A stretch of DNA of 64,000 bases, from the NCBI GenBank assembly GCA_023374045.1, contig CM041781.1, forward strand, positions 140,732,982 through 140,796,981, written 5' to 3'. This DNA is from Limonium bicolor (Eukaryota > Streptophyta > Magnoliopsida > Caryophyllales > Plumbaginaceae). Shown one piece after another: positions 35,313 to 47,120 of this stretch. Made by a program: the position numbers and the translations under genes. The notes beneath the pieces were generated by a model. The model was given only the letters and a program-made list of their open reading frames with translations. It did not search any database and had not been told where the DNA came from. The stretch's first letter is position 1. Each line of letters starts with the position of its first letter.

Positions 35313-38300
35313 AAGTGGCCACAAGTAATCACATTAGGAACAAACGAGGAACTGAAGTATGCCAGCTGCAAGCAGCTAAAACTCATACAACCTAACAAGT
35401 AAAGCACCAAGTCCGAATGTTTGTAAATAACAGTTCACCCCCGAATATATTCATATGAAGAATGGTGATGGAACATAATCACATGACAATTAGGGCAATA
35501 ATACACCATAAAGGCATACGCCAATACGTAATAAATATTGGAAGAAGAAAAGAATATACTAGTCCTTAGTAGGACCAACATTGAAAATGTTACATTACAA
35601 CGCAATTAATACTTAAAACGATCGCAACCTTAAATGCGAATTAGAGTTGAACACCTAAATAATTACCTCCCAAGGCATTAACCATATCAGGGAATACCAT
35701 ATTTGACAAGAGACGAGCAAATGTCAAGTTACAACTATACACTATTAATTCATTTTACACACCGATCATTGAATGAGGGTTTCAAATAAAAAGGGAATGG
35801 CTACCGCCATTGGCGTCCCGCCAAACAATAGGTAACAAAGAGGGAATGCGTGTTTAAGACGTGTCATACATAGCGACTGTCAGGGAAATGACTATATGAG
35901 TTAAACAATGATAAACAGCCTAAACGGCGATGCAAGACACTAAGTCTAAACACTTATAACACAAGTTCGAATAAAGGTACTCAATATACCATGAGAAAAA
36001 CACAAGTCTAAGAGAGCGAAATTACCGCCTCTGACTACCTTCCAATGTATACCAATTGAACAGTAACATTTAAAAATGACATGAAAATTAATGAAAATGG
36101 GTTAAAACCAGGCCACATTAGAGACTTTCATAAAAAGAAGAAAACACAAATCTCCACCATGAAGCTCGGGAATTACACCAAATGACGTTCACCATAGGGC
36201 AAGTTCGAAGAACTATAATACGCACTGAGAATTACGTGCATAATCTACTAACTAATGAACAATCGCTAAACCGCACGCATAGTAACCACCTAACAGTAAT
36301 TAGAATCAACAGACCAGTAACTCCAACGAAGGACTTGCTAAGAAATAAAACAATAACTTATCAATACAAAAGGTAGTAAATACCTTGAAAGCATCAGTGA
36401 ACTTATGTCAATATCGAAACCAATAACATAGGAGAAATACCACCTTGTGCCACTCAGGCAAGGCAAACTTCACCATTAGGGCGAGATAACGCAAACACCT
36501 GTTAAATGAGAGATACATAATCATACCATTGGGCTGGGAACCCAGGGAACCGAAGAAATTTCCTCGGGATACCCCCGACATGAATTAAAAAGGGAGATTG
36601 ACAACAGAATACTTAACGAACACGTGACGGACACTATGAGGGTACAAAATGAGGTATGGGACGACCGCACTCCACAGGAGCTTGTGGGCTTGACAGACTC
36701 AATTATGAGTTAGTCGAGTAAGTAGCAATGTGTCAGTAGGATACCCCATACATGTAGACAAGTAGTGTAGGAAACGTAAGAAGTAGTCAACTCCATGCCA
36801 AGATCAGTGACGCAAACCCAGACTAGTACAACTAATTACCTAGAGTACATTAACGAAGAGAGTTCTAATTGGGCCAACGAGATTAGAAGTACCAAAAACC
36901 TTGAATAGAACATGACTACGTCGTAACCCCACAAGGAATGGTTAATACACAATAACATAAAATGGAAACCTCTCGAAAGAGAAGAGAGTTGATAGACAAC
37001 CTGATGACAGCCATGAAAGCCCATTAAATGGGCGAATAGGCATAACTAAAACTCTCATAAAGTTCAATAACTAATTATACTAACATAATTCTTAGCATCC
37101 AAAGGAACATATGCAGTGGTAACCATCGCCACCCGCAAGAGGGACACAAACGAACTACTCTCCAACAGAGAGCACAAATAATACAAATGAGGTAACAATC
37201 TTGTATGCCCAAATAAAAGGGGAACGATACATCTTCACCCACAAAGGGGCTGAACATAAGTACAAACCAATATACATAAAAGAAAGCAAGCTAGCAGCAA
37301 TTGTCACAATAACTTAATGGTCGGACCGATTGAAACATGGTGCGCCAGGAGCAATCATTACAAACAATCTTTAAGAATAAATACATTGGCAAAGACCAAC
37401 AGTGAAACTCGTAGAGGACTCAATGATGAGAGACAATCGTGGGCTGGCTATACAAAAGCCTAGACCGTCAGAGAACAGACTCAAAAATAAATATGGGATT
37501 CATTGTTAAAACCCACACACGAATTCACAAATGCGCAATCATACTCTTATTAAATAACATGGAAAGATAGAAAGGATATAAAATATACCAGAGGAAAAGT
37601 GTCTCAATTACCAAGGAACATACCCATACGGGATGTCGAAATACACAAGGCTCAATATAAACACAGCAATGATTCCCTAGCAAAAGCAGGGTAAAACATA
37701 TAAGTATGGGCATGAGACTAATATACGAAGAATATGATATACAACAAATGAAGTATATAACAAATATTACAATTAAGGTATTACTCCAGAACAAACAACC
37801 CGAACCACAAAATGACAAGAACTACCTTCGTGGGTTTATAAGTTAATACATCCAAACTTCAGAGACTAATGCAAAGAACACTAATAACAAACGATAGTCA
37901 ATGTCATACTTTACCTCAGCTAGAAACCAAGGAGTGAAATAATAATAGTTCAAAAGATATTTCGCACTAGCCATCGAGAACGTCTGGACACGACTTAGAC
38001 CTAGTCGTGAGCATTTACAATTAATGATACTGCACCGATTAAGATACCTTCGTTTCCAAATTAAGAGAAGATCGAGAATGACACTGTCATGTCGGAATGA
38101 GGTCAGCAATAACTTCCTGCGAATAAACCATCTATAATATGTCCTTAAGAACAAAAAAGGGCAAACCAAGCCCTATATACGTGGGTCTACACCTCATTAC
38201 GGAACGAGTGGGCCCAATGGAACGTATTTGAAGGAGGCGCAAAGTACTCCACACCTTTGACTGAATAGAGTATGCGCCTCACCCTTCTCATAGTTTTCTT

Positions 38301-38535
38301 TTAGAGCCAAGTGACGAGAGATTGACCCGTCCTCAGATATGCGAAAACTCCACTCCGAAGTCTCAACACGGAAACAAGGGAGACCAGGAACAAGACCATT
38401 AAAAGGGATAAATTCCGTTGGTCGAACCATGAGGCGAAAAGGCCACATGGGAGTTGGAGAACTCCATGAGAGCCAAGTATCCAGCGCTCTTCTCATAGCG
38501 ACTGTGTGATACTTTGGGGGTCACGGGGCGTAACC

Positions 38536-38554
38536 CTTTTTAAGGGGGGTAGAG
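38536..38554 (+). other. Second polypurine-tract-like site
   Basis: CTTTTTAAGGGGGGTAGAG nearly repeats the true PPT sequence at 38961-38979 but lies about 430 bases upstream of it. A comparable extra site (minus strand, 47104-47120) is present in the nested element. Confidence 0.6.
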
Positions 38555-38609
38555 CCCTTGGCATAGTAATCATTTTGTGTTGTGTGTGGTGTTATTTTAT
38601 GTTGTGTAT

Positions 38610-38722
38610 GTTGTTTGTTGTGTATATGTGCCTTAAGCACTTGTGATGGATGTTGATTGTTGTGTATAGGTGCGTTAAGCACTTGAGATGTATTTTGATT
38701 ATGTGTATGTGCTTTAAGCACG
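38610..38722 (+). repeat. Three tandem units with a GTGC-TTAAGCAC palindrome
   Basis: Three units of about 40-50 bases begin TGTGTATA, continue with GTGCCTTAAGCAC, GTGCGTTAAGCAC or GTGCTTTAAGCAC, and end GATGTTGATT-like. They lie a few hundred bases before the PPT. Confidence 0.8.
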
Positions 38723-38960
38723 TGAGAATATGTTTTGTGATATATATGGTTTGGATTGGAAACTGTACTGACGTCCTTCGGGACTTATGATATATATATA
38801 TATGTGGTTGGTTTGGATTGGAAGAATAATGGTTGAATGGAATGGATTACACTTCAGAAAAGTGTTGGAACTTTAGAATTGATAAGTACTAGATGGATTG
38901 GAACCTAGAGATTCAATGGGTAGTATGTACATATTTGATTTAGGGGACTTCGGGACGAAG

Positions 38961-38979
38961 TTCTTTTAAGGGGGGTAGA
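38961..38979 (+). other. Polypurine tract before the 3' LTR
   Basis: TTCTTTTAAGGGGGGTAGA directly before the 3' LTR start (38981), preceded by GGGACGAAG. This is the usual plus-strand priming site and has the usual wording for plant chromovirus-type elements. Confidence 0.9.
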
Positions 38980-38980
38980 C

Positions 38981-41087
38981 TGAAATACCCCGAATAATTA
39001 CTACCTTAATTAATAAGGATTAAACTAAATCATTAGCAATTATTGCTATAAATATTACGGTATAAAATATATATAGTCCAAAATGGACATTAGATTATAC
39101 ATTAATCTCTAACCAAGAGAAAATAGTATTAAGGAGAAATAAACTCCAAAAAAAAAAATTTAAAAAAAAATTAATAACACATAAACATATATAGTTACAT
39201 ATATATACATGTACAATTAACTTTATAATCTAGCTAGTGGAAAGTTTCAAAAACTCCCTCCAATCTCTCTGTTGCCGGTTGCTTATTATGTTGGAAAAGA
39301 TAGACACAATGCATAATTAGATAACATAAACAAATGTTAAAGTACAAGCCAAGTACAAGAAGTCTTATTTTTTTTTTCCTTTCTCCCATGCTTTCTCGGT
39401 TCAGGCCAGCCTGGCCACTGCAGTAGCTTTCTTCTAATCCTTATACGTCAGTCTCCCTCTTTTCTTCCCACGCCAGTAACATCGTTTCAACAGTAAGAAA
39501 CAAGCAACCTGTAAACACCAGCTTTTCCCCTCTTCATTGTTCTCCTCGGTTCCAGCCTCACTTACCAGAAATACCACCTCCATCCGTGTACAGACTACAA
39601 CACACTTCCTTCCCCACAAGGTAGTGAAACCACCAGCCATTTCTCTGCTTCATTATCGGTAGTACAGAGGAGCATCAGCAAGGAAGAAAACAGCAACAGA
39701 GACTGGTCAGCACAGCTGCATCTTCATTCCGTTCATACCAGTTTTTCCAGCCTTGTTTTCTCATCAATTCCTGCTCCATCATTGCTAGACTACTACTACC
39801 ACTTCTCATCGTTTACCTATGGCAACATCATCACCTTAAGCCCCCTTTCTCGTTCAAACTCAGCAAGGTAAACAATCTTCCTCTTCCTCCAGCATTGCGC
39901 TTGTATTCTCCTTCTCTTTGCCCTTCTCATTTCACACGTAGTCCTTCTCTTTTCTTGTCCCACGACAGCAGCAAGGACAAGCTAATAAACCAGTGCAAAC
40001 TCTTCCCTTCCTCTTGTTTCATTACCGGAACAGTAGCAAGGAGCTTTTCTCCTCTTCCATATGCGACTGGAAAAAAAAAAACAAGGTATAGACACAGGGA
40101 TCAGTTCATGCGCAAAATGTTAAGGTAGGTAATTTAGAGATGCTTTGAACACTTGAATCGCGAAACCAGCAACCTCTGTTCTGTTCAAGTTTTGGTTGTA
40201 GCTTACATTTACAAAATCATGAAAAGCACCTGTAGCAGGTGCTCCGATCCTCAGTACTTCTTTATCTGCTCCAGAACCCCAACCAGGCGGGATTCCTTGA
40301 TACCTTCCAGGCCACAGAACTGGGCCAAATTCAACTGGCGCTGTGTTTACTCCATTTGCCGTTGTTGTAAGATTCTTTCTGCTGAGGGGCTTGTTAGAGA
40401 GTTCAGTTGAAGCGGACCAAAAGGTGAGGTGATTGTAGCTTCTACCGACAATGTTTATGATATCAAAAACCTCTTTTCTCCTCCTTCTTTCACGGTTCTG
40501 ATTAGCTCCATTCCTACATGATTTTCTTGCATTTTCCTAAGGCATAGAACCTCACTTGGAAGGCTTCAACTTGGCTGGAACTGTCCAAGAACTTGAGGGA
40601 CTCATTTAAAGCTTAAATGGTAAGGAAAAACGTGACTCTTTCATGGCTGTTCTAGCCTCACGTTTTGTCATTTCTTTTCTTCTATAAAAAAAAAACTGAA
40701 GCCTTATCCTTGTTGTAGGTGACCGAAACAGCACCAAAAATCTCTCCAAATAACAAGGTAAAAGAGCTATTTTTTTTATGAAAAAAAAAAATTGCATGTT
40801 TAAACCCCTTAAAACAATTAGCCAGAATAATCACTAACTAAGCCTTATTTCTTGTGTATACATATTAACCGAATGGGTTTTGATAACTCAAAGAACCGTG
40901 AGCTGTAGAGGAGATTACCAAGGAGAAAATCAAGCTTAAAGAGGTATTTATACTCTTAAGAACCTTAAGGGTTAAATGATGGTTTAAGGAAAAAAAAATT
41001 TTGTACAAATAAATTTATATACATGTGTATGCATATGTACAGCCCAGGAAGGTGTGGTGTGGCTGTTGGAGAAATTCTAGGAGATCA
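38981..41087 (+). mobile_element. 3' LTR of the large element, left part
   Basis: The first 2107 bases of the 3' LTR match 27490-29602 nearly base for base. The match stops after GGAGATCA, where the nested element begins, and resumes at 55194. Confidence 0.95.
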
Positions 41088-43055
41088 TGTAACACCCCAT
41101 CCAACAACAAACACATAATAACATTCTGCAGCGGAAACCCAACTCATCACATTACTTATTCCAATGGTGTTACAACGCCGTTAACCACCTACGTGGCTAA
41201 CAAGGCTAACATATGTACATTTGTATCGGTCTGATGGACCAGATTCCCGAGCAACTACACAATACAATCCTCGTTCCATCTTCAACATTTATTATATACA
41301 TACACTCCCCTGTACGAGTATTTACAACTATGCCGATAACAGCTTCGGTCTTACTACGCCTATCATATTCATGCCATTTAAATGGCTACCCATCTATAAA
41401 CATCTGCCCCGTCCTACTCTCGAACGCTTCCCAGCACTCCTTCGTACCTGAGGAATAGGAAAGAAGAGAAAGGGGTGGCCCCAAGGGGCTCAGCACCTTT
41501 GCTGGTATGGTAATCCCGCAGCCCACATGCTACCGGGCCACGCACGACTAATTGTCGTCTTAGCATGCAGTTGATTATATTTAAATCATGCATACAAACC
41601 ATTAACATATCACACATAATATTTCGCCTCACTGGGCTCAATTTATAACCAAAACATCCACACTTGACCAACCATCCAATGATTCCTTAAACCCTAGAGT
41701 GGCTCTCCTCTAACGGAGCTACAACCTTAACGAACGACGTGTACCCATCAATCGGGTTATCCTTAAACGCCTCTTGTCACAAGCTGGGATTCATTTCCAT
41801 GATCCACACATTCCATGTCCTACAACAAAACTCATTCTCACATAACAAAACATAACAAACCTTTCTTGCTTCCATGTACACATGACAACATTGCATTCAT
41901 TTAAATCATCCAATATATATATATTTATACCAAAGCATAGCAAGGGAATTTGCATAGCACCATAACATTACATAACACCATAAGAACGGTTCTCACAAGG
42001 AACCTTCCACCATAGTTAGTATACCATGTGAGCCTAGGGATTTTTGCCAATCCCATGTTAAGCTCGTTACCAACCTCGTTACCGTCCGGTTATATAGAAC
42101 GGTTAACTTATACCAAAGGTGTGTCGGATATAGTAATCCCAAGCACACCGTAATAACATAACCATTAGTATGCCCCCGTGGCCCGACGTGAGTCAGTAAT
42201 ATAGCTTTGGTTAAGCTAAGGGGAAAGTTGGAAACCCAATGGGAAGACAACCTTAACATACACAGAGGGTCGAACCTATAATGGCACGAACCCCCATCCT
42301 CACACGCGTGGCCGGAACAGACCGGACTCCTCACCCCCCATTAGTACATATACCATTATTAGTAAGTAGTTAGGGATCCATTATGGAGCCTACCACATCC
42401 ACACACCATTCGGTATCATAACCGAGGTTAAGCACACAAGGGAGGTTCACACACTTGCATACAACAACAATGTCCAACTAACTCACACATAGCCGTGGTT
42501 AGCACGTTCCCAAGGTTTGGGCCGTCAACGAATACCGATCACTCATGTGTTCCTAGTTTTAGTTAGCTAAGGTTTAACACATATTTGAGGTTAAACGGCA
42601 TCGGATACCAAATTCGCCACATAAATGAATTACCATAAACTCATTACATGTTTTAATCTTACAAGGTGGCAAACACTCAAGAAAACATATTGGCATACAA
42701 GCCGGTGTAATCCGTTAGGACACAGGTTGCAAGAAAACCATACCTGTCACCGGAGTCCACTTTACCACGTCCACTTATGTTCCTCGAGCAATTCTCGAAC
42801 AACTGTTGACATCACATGTTCTTTTATTAACATTGGGGTAACATGTTTGTTTTAAAGTCTAATGCTTATAACTTTCCCCGTTTACTTGGTTAAATAACTT
42901 TACATTTTAACTTGTTTTACCCTCACATTTAAATACAACTTTTCACCCACCTAATTGCCATTTAAACTCACCTAACATGTCCTTAACAGCCTTATGGCAT
43001 CATTACCTATCAATCCCTTCATCTCATATCATTTCATAACCTTAAACCATGTTTT

Positions 43056-43317
43056 GGTCCGACCGACCCACCGTCCGACCCACATCTGGGTCGGTCCATT
43101 ACAGACCCCTTTTACTTCCTTACAAACATGCCCGTCCGACCCACGTCCGACCCACCATTCTGGGTCGGTCCATGTGCGAACATTTTTCCACCTTTGAAAC
43201 TTGACCGACCGACCCATGTCCGACCCAACCTTCTGGGTCGGTCCATTACCGAACATTTCCTAACATTTTACAGAGGCTCGACCGACCCAAAAACTGGGTC
43301 GGCCCCTGGGTCGGTCG
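43056..43317. repeat. Array of four GACCGACCCA/TGGGTCGGTC hairpin units
   Basis: The four units start near 43056, 43132, 43203 and 43279. Most have a doubled left arm (CCGACCGACCCA and GTCCGACCCA) and one right arm TGGGTCGGTCCA. The same array is at 52516-52776 in the partner LTR. Confidence 0.92.
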
Positions 43318-45268
43318 CCTTCTAATCTTACCCAAACTTTGCCAATCCTTCACCAAACTTCTCCTAAGGCCTCTAATGTGTTCTAACATCATTTGGCACT
43401 TCAAACACACCCTTAAGATATTCTTAAGCACTCACAAAACTATGTCTCCTAATTCCTTAAACCTTTACTTATATCTCCACAAAATTCCTTACACTTACAT
43501 TGTTTTCTCCTTATGATTTCTAGGTGGCATTTCACCTATAATGTCCACAACACCAAGGTGTTTCCTCTACACCTTATCATCATCTCTCAACTTCTTTTCT
43601 TACTAACTAAATCTCCTTTTTACAACTTCTTAAAACTCCTTACTCAAAACCTTACCTAAACCTCATTTATTCCTTGAATATCAACATTACCTAAACCTTA
43701 AACGAACTCCTCCAAGACTTAACACATCTTAAGAACACCCATAGATTTCTAAAACTTCCAAGAAAATGCCTAAATCCTTATAGCACCTTAGTACACCTTA
43801 ATGCATGTATTCTTCCTTCACAATTCCTAGTTCACCAAAACTCACTTACAACACTTAGAACTTCTTACACATTTCCCAAATTTGGCCATAGCTTCTCTAG
43901 TATATACCCACATCCAACCACTTAGGTTTTTACCTTAATTCATTCAAGAACACCTAAAATCCATCAAACACATTTTATACACAAACTTCACACATTAAGC
44001 ACTACATCACAATATAGTGCATAACTTAAATTGCTTGGCACTTAGGCCCTTAAATGCATGGCTCTTAGGCCCTTAAATTGCATAAACCTTAAACACTGAA
44101 TTTCCCACATAATAATGCCTTTGACCTGCAATTACACCCAACAATACATATTCCTTTAATAAACTCCTTGAGAGCATTTTACTAGCTCATTTACCATTTG
44201 CTCTTTAGGTAGTTTTAACAAGCATTATAAGCTTATTTCTCCTAAGGCATTAAACCACATTGAGATAGCATATTTACTCTTTTCCTCCAAATTTCTTTCT
44301 TGTTTCCTTACAAAACCGGTAGGGCATTTGGTTCCTTGCCAACAACTAAACAATATACCAACACTAAAATGAGTATATAAGCTTTAAGCTTTATCTCATT
44401 GTAAACCCTAGTTACATATATTATCTTAAGGTATTAACATGATTGTTTTACCTTGGAATGGAAAGAGAGCTTGAATATATATCAAGAGAGGACTCCTCTA
44501 GTCCATGAAAGCTTGGAATGAAGCTAGAACAAGGCAATATAATAACTCCATTAAGAGTGATTTTCGGACATGACAAAACATGAAGGAAATGTCATTTTTC
44601 TTTGAGTTTCCTTACCTTGAAGCAAAGGAGAACAAGAATATGTGAAAAGGTGAGCTCAAGCTCCTCCCATGGTGGTTTCTCTTGGCACCAAAATGGAGGT
44701 TTTGAAGTTTTGAAAAGACAAGGTTGTAGAGCTTGGCTTAACTAAGAGAATGGTGGTGTTTGTTTTTGATTTAAACAAGTGAGCAAGATTTTACATGTGT
44801 TCAAAGTTGGAACTTCCATGGTAGTAGTAGCATTACCGAGAGAGAACAAGAAGAAGAGAGGAAGAAGGAGAATGGGACCGTGTGAAATGAGAAGGCAAAT
44901 GAGAGAATGAGGTTTGCTTTTGCTTTTAGAAGATATTTGTACTAAAGTGAAAAGTAACTCTTGCTTTATCATTTAGTTAACTCATTTATTTGTGTAGGTG
45001 TGGTGAGTCACTAAGGAAAACCGGCCCCAAATAGTTAAAAGGGTGTTTTGGTCTTTATTGACCAACTTAATCACTTATAACATTATATGTTACAACCTAG
45101 TTATAAAAATCACTATTCACCAATAACAAGGCACATAGAAGTGAAATTTTTGATTTCCCACTAATATGGCCACCCAAATGTGATACTATATAGTACACAT
45201 GTTAATTAAAGAGTAATGATGGACATTTAGCCATTCAAAACTCATTTACAAGACAATTTTTCAAAAAC

Positions 45269-45292
45269 GTGCTTTAAGACTTCTTAAAGCAC
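45269..45292. other. Perfect 10-bp hairpin near the LTR start
   Basis: GTGCTTTAAG and CTTAAAGCAC flank the loop ACTT. It is identical at 54733-54756 and has loop AGTC at 26507-26530. Confidence 0.85.
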
Positions 45293-45728
45293 ATTTTGTG
45301 TTTTAACTTGTTTTCAAGCTTGGTTTTCTTTGGTAATTGATTTAATATGTTCATTAACATATAAATATGGCATAGGTATGACCATTAGGCCTTATACACA
45401 TTTATCCCAAGCTTAGAGCACATTTTTGCTCATATTGACTTTAAGGTATTACCTTGTGTTTTGTTTGGTTTCATTGTCTACCAAAGTTTCCTAAGGACTT
45501 AATTAGCCTTATAAAATCATAATTAAATGTTATTAAGTCTTGGTAGGCTCTTTGGGTCCTAACCAAGTTCACTCATAGCTTAGAGCATGTTTTTGCTCAA
45601 ACTGTGTCTTAGTGCTTTATTGCACTTTACTATGGTTTAAATGGTTCATTCATGTTTCTAAGGCACTTTTTAGCCTTTAAAATACCATAGTTAAACATTT
45701 ACACAACATACCAAGGTTTGGGGTTACA

Positions 45729-45746
45729 ATCTACCCCCCTTAAAAG
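45729..45746 (-). other. Polypurine tract of the nested element
   Basis: On the minus strand it reads TTCTTTTAAGGGGGGTAGAT, preceded by TTCGAGGACGAAG, directly next to the 3' LTR. The wording is nearly the same as the PPT of the large element. Confidence 0.88.
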
Positions 45747-45849
45747 AACTTCGTCCTCGAAGTTCACATTTCCCTGCATCATTGGACTAGAATACGGGAA
45801 TTACTTATAGCCACAAAACTTCCATTACTAACCATCTCTCACATCCAAC

Positions 45850-46060
45850 CTCGGACTTAATGGTCCGGGCAACATATCCACCTTATACATAAAATATCAT
45901 ATTCACATGGTAACCTCGGACTCAATGGTCCGGGTACCTTCACCACACTTGCACCCATACAATATCCCTCAGACTCTTAGGTCTGGGTGACATAACCACA
46001 TTTAGACTCATAGGTCTATGTAACACAACACATTTAGACTCATAGGTCTTGATAGTACAC
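45850..46060. repeat. Short repeats CCTCGGACT-AATGGTCCGGG and TTAGACTCATAGGTCT
   Basis: Two copies of CCTCGGACT(C/T)AATGGTCCGGG (about 45848 and 45912) are followed by copies of AGACTC-TAGGTCT (about 45970, 46003 and 46028). Each pairs partly with itself (CCGGACCATT against AATGGTCCGG). Confidence 0.65.
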
Positions 46061-46509
46061 ACCTTAGGAGATCAAAGTCAAATAACCCTTATCACCCATA
46101 CCAAACAACATGTCATAGCATGTATATCAAACAGAAATACCTTTTCCATCTCTCCATGGGTTCGAATCCCACTTTGAGTACATATACATTGTGATCCCGC
46201 AGAACCCGGTCGCGATGGACACTTTCTGGTCCCCGTTCCTTTGGGAGATCAAAACATTCACTCAATTTTCAACATATGTACTTCTCATGTCACCGGTCCG
46301 AAGACAAAGGCTCATACGTCCTCAGCTCGTGAGCAAGTACTACAAAAATATTCTTTACTAGGTTAAGTATAAGAAGATCTTTTATTCAAAATATTAATCG
46401 ATTGTTTGAAAACACCAATTGAAAATCCTTTTGAAAACACCATACAACTCCAAGTCCAATTTATGCTCCTTGTATCTTTCTTAACATAGTTATTTGTAAT
46501 CACTTATAG

Positions 46510-46650
46510 GGAGCTTCAAGAATCATCCAACACTGATGTGATCAGCATCGGTGTTGAACTATCTTTCCACCCCCAATTTGTGTTCGGCTTCCCTTGATCT
46601 CATGATAATCAAGTTTCACCTCCCACTTCATTTTCAACCAACAATTAATT
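46510..46650 (-). other. Conserved non-coding block shared with the large element
   Basis: Read on the minus strand it has GTGGGAGGTGAAACTTGAT, AAATTGGGGGTGGAAAGATAG, TTCAACACCGATGCTGATCA and GGATGATTCTTGAAGCTC, matching 35179-35312. In this element it lies about 0.8 kb from the 3' LTR, but about 3.7 kb from it in the large element. Confidence 0.8.
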
Positions 46651-47103
46651 CAAGCATATCCCATTTTCTATCTTTGAATCCTTCTAGTCATAATCATAAC
46701 ATCTCCAAGGGATAGAACTCTGTCTATCAGTCATCATCCAAATCCAACTTAATTCAAGTTACCTAGGAAATTTAATTCTCACTAGGTCCTATGTCGGTCT
46801 TATAACCCTTCATAAATCACAACACTGTATATATACATATATTTTTATCAAAACAATACATGGTTTACATTTATGCACCATCGTGGTTTTAGTTCCCCGG
46901 AGTTTCTTTACTCCCTTCCACTTTGTACAACACACTTCCCCACAATGGTATTCGCATCTTCTGTGCGCAATTACCACAATTCAACCACCATTAAATGCGT
47001 ATGTTTATATAACACACGCGTCAACCATCATAACAATCATTTTGTGCTATGCACACCTAGTTCGGTACACTTGTACGGTAAAACACACTAAGGGTTTTGC
47101 GCT

Positions 47104-47120
47104 CACCCCCCTTAAAGGGA
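47104..47120 (-). other. Second polypurine-tract-like site of the nested element
   Basis: On the minus strand it reads ATCCCTTTAAGGGGGGTGAG, about 1.4 kb upstream of the true PPT. It resembles the extra site at 38536-38554 of the large element. Confidence 0.5.

Larger units (their letters stand above)
33376..38968 (+). mobile_element. Gene-free internal region of the large element (LARD-like)
   Basis: About 5.6 kb lie between PBS and PPT. No gag, protease, reverse transcriptase, RNase H or integrase motif is visible in any frame. ORFs are at most about 110 residues and mostly on the antisense strand (for example 33538-33825 and 38197-38496). The sense strand is A-rich, as retroelement genomic strands usually are. 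Marked parts are an AACTATAA-type low-complexity stretch (34630-34990), a conserved block (35179-35312), repeats with GTGC-TTAAGCAC (38610-38722) and a PPT-like site (38536-38554). Long LTRs, correct priming sites and a non-coding interior fit a large retrotransposon derivative that needs proteins from elsewhere. Confidence 0.8.
41088..45728 (-). mobile_element. 3' LTR (4.64 kb) of the nested minus-strand element, family B
   Basis: On the plus strand it runs from TGTAACACCCCATCC to GGTTTGGGGTTACA. It is almost identical to 50547-55193. Its sense start reads TGTAACCCC, unlike the TGAAATACCCC start of the partner LTR. It is followed by the PPT in reverse (45729-45746). It includes a hairpin array (43056-43317), a perfect 10-bp hairpin (45269-45292) and CAAGGTAA motifs near 44451 and 44611. 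The block GGGGCTCAGCA followed by TGCTGGTATGG is at 41476-41510. Confidence 0.94.

Noticed and set aside
41993..42334. A 113-residue minus-strand ORF repeated exactly at 51447-51788
   Set aside because: It lies in both copies of one LTR, so identity follows from LTR duplication. No domain, and no trace of it in the related solo LTR.
46157..46170. Perfect pol III B box GGTTCGAATCCC
   Set aside because: No A box at a proper distance upstream and no T-arm pairing; likely chance in 64 kb.
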